Shown in pieces: positions 21,606 through 32,000 of a DNA stretch of 64,000 nucleotides. Under the pieces are notes generated by a model, which saw only the letters and a program-made list of their open reading frames with translations, was not told the DNA's origin and made no database searches. Made by a program: the position numbers and the translations under genes. This DNA is from Bactrocera neohumeralis (lineage: Eukaryota; Arthropoda; Insecta; Diptera; Tephritidae), in contig NC_065922.1 of the NCBI RefSeq assembly GCF_024586455.1, positions 20,518,089-20,582,088 on the forward strand, given 5' to 3'. The stretch's first letter is position 1; the number at the start of each line of letters is the position of its first letter.

Positions 21606-21649
21606 AACTTCTCCCAACTTAGGGTTGCAAAGTTGATCGTCATAGAAGC
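21606..21649 (-). promoter_or_regulatory. Candidate SECIS element in the SelK 3' UTR
   Basis: On the mRNA strand this folds as lower stem GCTTC/GAAGT, a core with TATGAC on the 5' side and GGGA on the 3' side (the AUGA...GA non-Watson-Crick quartet), an upper stem CAACTT/AAGTTG, and an apical loop TGCAACCCT that contains the unpaired AA. It starts about 180 nt after the UGA selenocysteine codon, a workable distance. The segment between core and upper stem is asymmetric (GAT bulge), so this is a plausible rather than a textbook SECIS. Confidence 0.6.
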
Positions 21650-21820
21650 AATAAATGCCAAAAGAACGACAAAGTATAACGCACTGCCAGCGGTGTCAAA
21701 AGTTTCGAGTAGTTTGAACAGTGCTTTTGGGGCGATGATTAAGTCTGTTGTGTCCAAGCGTGCATAAAGTAATTCTTCATCTGAAAAACTTCATGCAACG
21801 TCAAAAATTGCTTGGACACG

Positions 21821-22288
21821 TTACCGTGCTCATCCGCCACCAGGTATATTACAATCCATTGATGTATTAACAACACGTCCGATGCGACGATTTGGACGAA
21901 GGCCTTGATTGAAGCCGCCACCATTACCACCGCCTCGTCCACCACCGCCACCTCCACCTGGACCACCTCCACCACCACCGGTTCCCCATCTACTCGGTCG
22001 CGTATTACTGCGCGGATTGTCATTATTCATGAAGGGAGCCATCAGTGTTCTAAAGCTGAAATGTGAACATGTGTATGTGGTCTATGAGTGCATTACACCA
22101 TATTGCGAGTTCTAAGAATTTACTTACAATGTGACAGTCACAAACCAAATGCTTGTGCAAATCTCCAGCACACGCGCCACACTCCATGGTCTCCGCTCCA
22201 AGACACGACCATCTGTTGTTTTAATTAGTTTTTAATATATTTTATACACGAATATCTTAAACAATTTACCTCGGTCTATATACACCAT
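21821..22288 (-). CDS. SelK: Selenoprotein K, UGA-encoded selenocysteine near the C-terminus
   Basis: Exons 22288-22270, 22212-22128 and 22055-21821 on the minus strand (339 nt, 112 residues). The protein starts MVYIDRDGRVLERRPW, has one membrane segment (about residues 20-39, ICTSIWFVTVTLFF), then a long glycine-rich tail, LRPNRRIGR and the end CNIPGGG-Sec-AR. TGA at 21830-21832 is followed by GCA-CGG-TAA, the short tail after Sec typical of SelK. A candidate SECIS lies at 21606-21649. SelK is an ER membrane protein linked to ER-associated degradation and to the DHHC6 acyltransferase in vertebrates. Drosophila has the Sec form and a Cys paralog. Here the Cys paralog is at 35.26-36.38 kb, with identical lengths for exons 1 and 2 (19 and 85 nt). 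Head-to-head with spastizin (765 bp between ATGs). A standard annotation pipeline would stop at the TGA, three codons short. Confidence 0.93.
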
Positions 22289-23052
22289 TCTGCAATGGCG
22301 CCACAATTGCTGAGTGTTTGTCTAATTATAACAATAAATTTTGTATAATTTCAGTAAATAAATAATAACAAAAAATTTAGCACTTTGGAAAAATCAAGAA
22401 TACAATTTGACGACAATGTGATATTTACAAAAAGTGACGTGTATTTTATCTGTTTTAGTTCTGGAAGAGTTCACAATAAGATGGCGCTCTTGGTTTTTTA
22501 AATATTGATTTTGGATTATTATTTATATGAATTTAATATTCTTTATACTTTTCGATTGGTTGTATGTTAATTTCTATATAAATCTATTGTGTATTATAGC
22601 GTATCTTTGGCTTTCTTATTAATAATACAGCTTATAACCAGAGAACGTAAATCATAAAAATATGCTACCTGGCAGCGCTAACTTTATTTTATTTTGTGCA
22701 CATCAAAACAATATCAGCTGATAACAGATGTGAAAATTAAACAAAGGAAAATTACATACATTTCTGAAAACTGCATTATTTTTCTCTGATTTCTCCCGCA
22801 TAGCATACAATTTTATTAGAAAGGTTTGCAATGAAATAACAATAGAGCAATTAAACGTGATTACAGAGTTGTAGCAATCATTATTATATTGTTATGATAT
22901 AAAATGATATGCAATTAAATAAAATAAATGCATTTTGTATTGTATATAAGTACATATAGTCATATTGGGTAGATGATATTGCTAAAGAGTACAGCTTTAT
23001 AGCAAATATATAGTAATTTGTTAAACACTGAATTGTTGGAGCAGCGCAAACA
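22289..23052. promoter_or_regulatory. Shared head-to-head intergenic region of SelK and spastizin
   Basis: 764 bp separates the divergent start codons. It is AT-rich with no obvious TATA/Inr pair. It must contain the promoters of both genes and could be bidirectional; this is inference from arrangement only. Confidence 0.4.
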
Positions 23053-26000
23053 ATGGATGGCATAGAAATGCAGATTCAGGAGTACTTGGAAGTGCTACCA
23101 TATTCCGAATGCTATTTCCTAAAGGTTGGTAATCTTACATACATATACATAAGCATTTATTAATTTTGCTTTCATTATGCACTTTGAACTTTTCCAGAGT
23201 TGGCTGCAAAGTTTACAACCCAACAACAGCAAAATAATACCAACCAATTTCGAAAATATAATAAAATTGCTGCTGGACCATATATACCCAGCTGTGCAAA
23301 TATTGAATGCTAGTCGAGAAAGATGCAAACTTCAAATCAGTCGTGTATTTGCGGAAGTACTACAAATATTATTGAAAGAAAATTCGAAAGAAAACGGTAC
23401 ACAGTTTATCAATTTTATTGCAAATTTTCCGCTAAACATACTCGATGGTCCGACGTTACGTTTCAAATTAATAAAAACTTTAATTGCGGAAGTCAATAGT
23501 TCTGACGACGTATGCCTTGCTTTACTGGCACGTCAGGATTCCAACTTATTAGTGGAGGTGCTCGAACAAACACAGCAACAATACCAGAATTGCTCAAATG
23601 GTGTGCCAAATAAACAATTTATATTACATCAAGCATTGCGAAATAAATTGCATTTTGCACCGTTGATAGCAAAGCAATTAAAAAATGCTAGTAATGTGAA
23701 AAATAAAGGTTTACGTAACAATTTATTGATACTAAAGATTGCCGATGAATTCTCAAATACAAAGCAAACATTGTCCGAACTCGGCAACATAAACAAGTGG
23801 CTGTCGGAGTATGCCGTTGACGGCACTCCATTACATTTAAAAGAAATACATAAATTCTTTTATGCTGATTTTCAGCGCATAGCTATAATTTTAGATTTTC
23901 TAAAGCGATATACGGATTTATATAAAACAATAACATTAGAACCAATATTAAATAGCAGAAGCCTTTTGAAGTTACTGTACGACTATGACATTGATACCAG
24001 GTAAGTTACATATTTTTTCCTATAATCAGTAAGAAACTGTATAATAATATTTTAACAACTTACAGCTTTGAAGAGTCCCGCCGCCTTTTGGAAGCCACAC
24101 GAAAATGGCAAATGCAGCTAACAAATATGAAAAGCATTTACGAACTCGAAATGGAAACTTTGAATTACTACACAGCGCTCTCAACTGTGTGCGACATAAT
24201 GCTACCCAACACAAACCCTCATAATTTCGATGCATACTACGAGTGTAAGGTGCAGCAGCTAAATGGCATGCTGCGTAAAATTCTCAATGTCGACATGTTA
24301 TGTGCTCTGATTGAGGATATTTTCCAATTAATATTCCTACGCTGGGAGCATTTACGGCACGCTTCAAACATCTATTCAACAGCATTCCACACAAATCTTG
24401 GCCACTTAGCGGCGAATTCAAGTGGTGTTAGTAGCACAGCTGAAGCAGCTGTGGAGACACCCACAGCATCTATGCGTTCAACGGCACTCTCTGCTGATAG
24501 CGGTCGTCAAGGTTTCATTTGTCGTGGCCCAGCGCTACATGCAATCTTTGCATTTCTCAAAAATTTCATTACCAAAAAAATACATTCCGAAGATTATAAA
24601 TTGGCTTCGGGTCGTGTGCAGCTACGCTTTCAACGTATCATCGATGTAATAACGGAGGCACTGTGGAAATATGCAGTTTTGCAGAAATTTGATAATTCAC
24701 TTACGCTATCAAGCCGTAAGCAGAAGTTCGGCCTTGAGGCGGAAGAGTTGCTCCAATTGATACATGCACATATCGATCTAATAGAAAAATCTTCGAGTGA
24801 CGATGACAGTCGTGATCGTAGTAATTACGCTAGTTTGTCGCGTCGCAAAGCAGCGCGTAAGAAACGGCGTGCCACTATTAGTGTTGCCGCCGGCATTGCG
24901 CGTCCCGTAATGCAAGCTGGTGAAGCAGATAATGCCAAAGCTAATTTAATGATTAATAGCGTCAATGCTGCAGAGGATACGGAGTGCAATGCTATTGAGG
25001 ATTTAAAGTCGCGGCGTGAATTCAATCGCTTGGCTGAACGTAGTATTATACCGCAGATGTTGGGCTCACCAGAGAATCTGGCTATAATGGCTTTGTCTTT
25101 GAAGAATTTCAGCGATGTTAAGTTTATCATTGAGGTAAGTTATGCTTTTGTTAGTCGTGGCTTTGTTGAACCACTATGTGGATGCTTGTCTTATTGTCTT
25201 TCTTTGCTCTTTGTGGATACACTTCTGTTGTTGCGTTATTTTTTTCAAATATTCTTTACTTGATTTATTTTATATTGTCGTTTATATACATACATACTTA
25301 TATGTAAATAAGTATGTATGTACTGATTAGTCATTTTATTGCAATGCCACTTTACGGCCGTTATAACTGAATTAACACAGCTATTACATAACCTCTTATT
25401 TTCCACAATTGGTTCACAACAGCTTTCACAAACATTTCATAATTAGTTTTGTTATAAATCATCAAGCGGCTAACAGCTGGCATCCTACTGAAAACGGTTT
25501 GACAGTTTGTGTGATATAAACAACTTTCAAGTCGAATTAATGTTAGGAAAAAGAGATTAGTTTGAAAGGCTGCTATAGGGCATAGTGGTCCGATTTGAAC
25601 AATGCTTTCGGGAACTGTAACAGTACTTTAGACAATGTTCTATCCCAAATTTTGTCATGATATCTTGTCAAATTAAAAAGTTTTCCATACTAAGACATGG
25701 CAAATGACAAAATTTCAGATGGATATCTCAAAAACTGAGTGGCTAGTACGCGTTTTTACAGTTGGGCGTTGGTAAATCTACTCAGCTCGTCACCTCAGAT
25801 ATATACTTTATAGAGTTAAGAACTATTCTGCCCTCTCTTAATCTCTACAATGACCCAATTATATTGATAAACTCCAATATGCTGGTAGGTGCCAGTGAAG
25901 CGATGTGATCCTCAATTGGAAACATGGATCAAAGGGCTTTATCCTGCGCCTGAGTTTGTCACTAGGGAGGTTGATTACATATTTAAATTTGTTTAGATTG

Positions 26001-29000
26001 TAAACTCCCATCAGTAACTTGGAGTTGTTGTCAATACCTGTTGTTGTTGTTGTAACGGGTACCTAGTCCCCGATAGAATAGTAAGAGTTAGCTAAGTTGT
26101 CGTTGACATATCTAACGGTAGGCCCATGAAACGTTCTTTTTCGACGGAATCGCACCAAAGGGAGAGAGGTGGAGCAGGCTTTGTGGGATATGCCCATTTA
26201 GATCGATAAGTCTTGTCCATGCCTCTCTCTGCCTATTGTTTCTTCCTTACGGAGCATTTCCTTTATGGTACGAAAACCCACCGCGATGAAGGGTTCAGGT
26301 CCTACCATGTTCGTGGATGCTGGGAGCGAGCGAGCTCATCAGCCAGTTCATTCCAGAGTATACTTTTGTGCCGGGCATCCGGATAAGGTGCACTTGTTTA
26401 CGTTCCGATAAACTGTTCAGCCGTTCTCTACACGCCTGCATCAGTAGTATCTCATAGTCAAAGATTGCCTTAAGTGCCGCTCTGGCTAAGTATGGCTATA
26501 CGTTCGTTGCAATAGTTGCGTTGGAGGTTTATCTCTACATACCGACTTATGGCAAAGACTTCTGCTGGAAATATTCTGTTGTTGTTGTTGTAGCGGCAGA
26601 ATTCTGCCGAGTTGACAGTCCTTGGCCGGATAAAAATCCGGGTCCTTTCCGGTTACGTAGACCCGACTGTCGTGGGAACGGTTAAAATATGCTGGTGCGT
26701 AGTCCTGCGATTCCTGCACAAATTCCATCCGACGTTTTCGAGCCATTAGTTTAGCACTTGATTGTACTATCCCTAAGCAGTAGCTCAAGAGCGAAATCGT
26801 TCCATTCAGCCTTACTGCTAGGGTAAACCTTGAACTTTTTGGTTGGTTAATTTTGTCCCTTGAGAGAAGAGGCAATGGTATTATACCACTTAAGTCCTTC
26901 ATCCGCTAGCATGAGATTAGCTTACCTCTGCCAAAACCTTCTGCTGTTGTCTCATAAGACCGATTGATCATTTAAAAAGTCGTTTATATTTAATTTAGTT
27001 ACAAAATTTTCTCAATTCGAACTCACAAAGTAATATTTAAAGAATAATAACAACAAATAGATATGTGTTGTTGCGTCTTATATACACACAAAGCTGTATA
27101 CAATCCGCTATTTGTCGCTGTGGTTATCCGCCAAAGAAAATTCTTCCTTATAATGGTACTTGAGTTCGACCGGTTTCAGCCAGAAGCCATTTACAACAGC
27201 CAACCACTTGCACAACAGCAAGAGCAGGACAAATATCTATGAAAAATTTATAAATTTACTAATATTATTCATATTATCGCTGTGCTATGTATATATATTT
27301 AATTTTTTTGTTTTGCAGACTTTCCACTTACAGGACACCGCACTCAATCGTGAGCTGGTGTTTGTCGAGCAACAACAACACATCAAACAGAAGTTGGCAA
27401 CAATTTACGAAAACTATCTGCAGAAGGAGCAAAGCGGCAGCGGCGACGGTGGCGATGTGGAGCAGCCAGCCGCCACTGTTGAGCAGATACGCAACGTCGC
27501 GGGCAAAGGCTTCGATGTGTCACGCATAATCAGCGTCATTGACACCTTTGCGCTCACGCAACGCATAGAACCCACAGCGGAAGAGCAGCAACTGTGCCAG
27601 CGTCACATGAACAATCCGCAATATTTATTTTTGCGCAACTTCGACGCCGACAACATGAACGCGTTCATCATCACCGACTTGGTGCTCAACTTGCCATTCA
27701 ACCGTGAGATAACCTCAAATATTTTAATGGTTGTAAGACGTCAGCAGACCGTCAGCGGTAGTAGCAGCATGACGCGTTCACTCCGCAGTGATGACGGTGC
27801 GGCCAACAAGCAGCAATTGCACAGTGATATCGGCGCTTTAGCGCTACTGGAAAGCCTCAGCGCATGTCTGCAAATACAGCCACAGCAGCGACTCTGTCGC
27901 CTGCTCAACGATAACTACTATACGCTGAAGCCGCGCAAATTGGCGTTGGAGCTGCAGCGTGAGCGCGCCTTTGGCGCAGTCTTTCACAAAGCGGACAGAG
28001 AAGTCGGACAGATTGAAGATTTGAAAATGCATGCGCCGCTCTTTCACGATTTGCAAGCGAAGTGTAACTACTATCAACGCTTTATCAGCTACGTGCAGCA
28101 GCTGGCACAGCTTGTGCAGTTGCGTGATCGCAATTTGGAGTATCACACCGGCGCGCTGCTGAAGATTAACGTCTGCGATGTCATCGGCGAATTGATTTTC
28201 GAATGCAATATGACGCCATTGGAGATAGAGGCGAATGTGGCCGCGTTGAATTTGAATTTAGTACACGTCATAGCGTTGAATGTCTGCCCGGAAATTGCGG
28301 GCAAATGTACCGGTGGCGTTGGCAAGTTGGCGCGGCGCAAAATTACGCCACAGAAAGCCGAAAGCATACTGAACTATGTGGCGAATCAGAATTCGCTGCT
28401 GGCATGCCTCTTGCAGGGTGTCATTAATGCGGCCGGTGTGCCGTTGCCAGCAAATAAATTGAATACCAGCTTTCTACAAGCGCTACTCGAGCTGGAAGAG
28501 ATCGAGCGCGTCGCTACGCTCTTCAATGACAACAAATTCGTGGCCGCCTTGCGCTCCGACTACGATCCGAGCACGCTAGTTGCTGATGTCGCGCCGAAGA
28601 TGACACAACTGCAACTGCAGACACTCGATTTGGGTTACCAGCCGAAGGCGTTGCAGCAAAGACGCACAGACCAACTGCTACTGCAGCTAATCGAAGAGGA
28701 TGCGCGCAACATACGCTTTGCCGGACGCATACAAGATGTCGGCACGCGCGCCAAGCTGATACAAGCCAACTTCACAAAAATTGCCACCACACGCCTGGCC
28801 AAAGAGCTGATCGAGAACACGCTGCAGAATCGGCAGGCGGCCAAACGCATACCGGCCGCGCTGCGACAACAATTGGAGGCCACCTTGGCCGATATAACAA
28901 TTTATGCGAAAGTCTCCGAGGTGCTGCAGTTCGAGACATGGCCGCAAGCCTATGACTTCGGCATGAAAACGCCGACAGCAATTTTCGAGAAACTCTTGCA

Positions 29001-32000
29001 AACGCATTTGTATAAACTGTGCTACAATTGGTGCCGCGTGGTCAAGCTGGCCGAACGCTTTGCGGCGCAAAAGCAACGCTTTCTCGATGTGCTACTCAAC
29101 GCGCTGCTGGAGCTGCATGACGATGTCAGTTATGGCGGCAGTAGCAGCGGCAGCAGCGAAGCCGATGGCGAAGTCAACAAATACTTACTAAAGATACTCG
29201 AGACATTCCACACAGCCGATGTTGCCAATTTCCTAGACACACACAAGGACAAGTTCCGCACGGTACACTTAATGCGCTACACCGTCGATTATTTGACGCG
29301 TTGCAATCCGAACGAGAGTCACAGCTATCGAAATTATAAAATTTCCCTCATAATTTTCGAACAGCTGACGCCCGGTGAACTTGCGCCATTTTGGAAACTT
29401 TTCACCTATCCACTGCTGATCATCGAACAGTTGGTGATGAATACCAAATTCGAAACGCTCACCAAAGTGCTGACCGCTGTACGTACGGCGCTCTCACAGC
29501 TCGACGCTGGCGGCACACAAGTGTGCGCCTTCTGCTTCGACAAACGCGGGCACATCTATGACATACATACGCGCAGCACGAACTCGCCGCATAAAGTGAA
29601 ATTCCAACTCGGCACCGATATCGGCCAGACCAACAATTCGGCATTCATTTTGCTGAATTTCAATTTGTACCAGAAGCATCATGTCATCACCAATGAATGC
29701 ATTGATTTGTTGTTGCGTATTTATGGCACGAAGGCGCTGGATTATCACGTCTCGGATGTGGCTTCCTCCTCCGAGCGCATCTCACAAACCACCGACATGC
29801 AGCAGTCGTTGGACTCGCTTTGTGGCGCCTTTCAAATGCCGGCGGTGGCGCCGACGCGTGAGGATTGGGTGCGCGACGACGATGCCACACACTGCATGTG
29901 CTGCCATCGTGCCGCCTTCACGATGCTCATGCGTCGCCATCATTGTCGACGTTGTGGGCGTGTTGTTTGTTTTGCTTGTTCGGCACATCGCATGCGCATA
30001 CCCGATCTGTACGAAGATGTCGAGGTGCGCGTTTGTAATGATTGCTTCAGCAAAACGGAGGAGGTGCAACGCAGGCGTACACAGGATGCGCATGCTGCGG
30101 CGAAAGACGGCGTGGCCAATAACGCCGGCGGTGGTAAGCGTGCGCGTGATAGCGACGCTTACAAGTGGCAGCTGTGCGGCAATATTACGCATGACAAGCT
30201 CTTGCGTGAAGAGTTCTGCTATGAGCACGCGCCCAGCGTGGCGCTATGTCTTTCCATACTCGCCTTCCATCAGGGGCAACAAAAATGCGTCGATCTGCTG
30301 TTGTATCATTGCCATAAATTGGAAAAGCTGTTTGTGCCAAATCCAGAGGTGGACTACGAGCTGGTCGCAAAGATGATGAACTGTCTTGCACTGGCCGCTA
30401 AGGTATATATAACGGTAGTAGTGGTGTGTTATAGTTTTATTTATGTGTTTTCCACTTTTGTAGGTGCGTGGTGGCCCTCCCGAAATTGAAACTATACGCG
30501 AACATTCTATGATCATCATGTCTGTGGTGCAAAATGGCTGTGAGTCTTTAATACCACCAGGTCCGCTCAACAATCACAGCCTACGCAAGCTGGGCGATTC
30601 GCTGGTGCAGGCAGAAAAATGGGATTTGGCTTTTGAGGTGCATCTCAAGTGTGGCTTTCCCACTGTCGGTGTGATGGCGGCGCATGGTCTGTCTTGCTTG
30701 CGCGCGGGTTGCTTTGACACTGGTGAGTAGTGTTCACATATATTATTTCACTTCTACTAGATATCGTAGCAATCTTACTTACCTAAACTTTATAAGCATG
30801 CGAAATCATTTGGAGCAGTAAGCGGTCCATGCACATTGGTGAAGGCTATGGTGATGTGTGTGGAGGTGTCGTTTCCTAATTATTTTTGACTTTTGTTTGT
30901 CTCGCATTTTCTTTGTCTTTTTGTATATAACCCTCATTCTTCAGGCAAATATGTACCTAGAGAGTTAAAAGTAAGGACTTAACCCTGGAAGTCTAGCTCT
31001 TTTGTTGCTCTTTTGTTGTCGTTGTTGTAGCGTCTTAAAACATTCCCCAAACAGCTTTCGTGATACTGCTAAGTGGGTCCTTTTTGAACGTCAACCTGTT
31101 GAGTTGCGCTTACATGTTGTTGTTGTTGTAGTCACTTGGGATATTGTTCAAATAGCTTTGAGGAAAACAACCGACATCTCAGTTCTTGGCTGTATAAAAA
31201 TCCGTGTATGTACGTTCCGGCTACCCGGATCCTGTCGTGTCCTACTGACTTAGGTACGTTAGCACAGTTCTACTATATATCATATAACGGTTTAATTAGG
31301 TTAGGTTAGCTTTTATAAAATATCGATGTTATAGAATTAAATTCTATTAAATTCTAAACCCTATTGGGAGGAAGTGCAAAATCTGGTGTTATTGCAATCA
31401 CTTAGCGGCAAGTCCTGGAAACGGGGTTCGGACCATTTATGGAAGCGTGTTAGATGAGTGGTAGGTGATTAATGTCTTACAGGAATCCTTTGCGCGCAAG
31501 ACATATCTATAGTTTGTCAGGGTTTATTCTCTTCTATAATGAAGTTGCGCTAGGGTCACTTCGGTTTCGCGCGGGAACTCGAGTTCAAAGTCTGCGCTGG
31601 GAGGTGTTTCCACTTCAAGGACGCCATCCTTTGGGAGCGAGTCGATGAAGGTGTTTACAGCTTCGCTGGGAATGACGTTCCGCACACGTCAAATTGATCG
31701 CGTACGAAACGGCGTCGATGGATTGTGGAAGTTCGTCGACAAATTGTAGGAATGTTTTCTTGACTCGCTGGTTTCGCTTCAAGCAGATGAATGCTCGGTT
31801 ATTTCTGCGAAAAAATATGCAAATTAATGTTGTTGTTGTAATGGTTACCTAGTCCCCAACAACAACATATGCAAATGAATTATTGTAACGGTTCACTGCC
31901 CTAGCAGTATTATGCGAATATTCATCGCACATATAGTATAACGGGTTTTGTTTTATGAAGCACACATACGACTTGTTTTTGTTGTAGCAATCTAAAACTT

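Noticed and set aside
21830..21832. TGA as the true stop of SelK
   Set aside because: The two codons plus TAA beyond it, the SelK family tail and the downstream SECIS-like fold argue for selenocysteine.
21739..22115. Pro-rich and Val-rich ORFs overlapping SelK
   Set aside because: Other frames of the Gly-rich SelK coding repeat.
27160..27318. Spastizin N-terminal extension starting at 27160
   Set aside because: It lies in intron 3; the acceptor TTTTGCAG at 27318 and phase continuity with exon 3 show that coding starts at 27319.
29681..30376. 231-codon Cys/Arg-rich ORF within spastizin exon 4
   Set aside because: Alternative frame of the FYVE-encoding exon; GC-rich coding DNA creates it.
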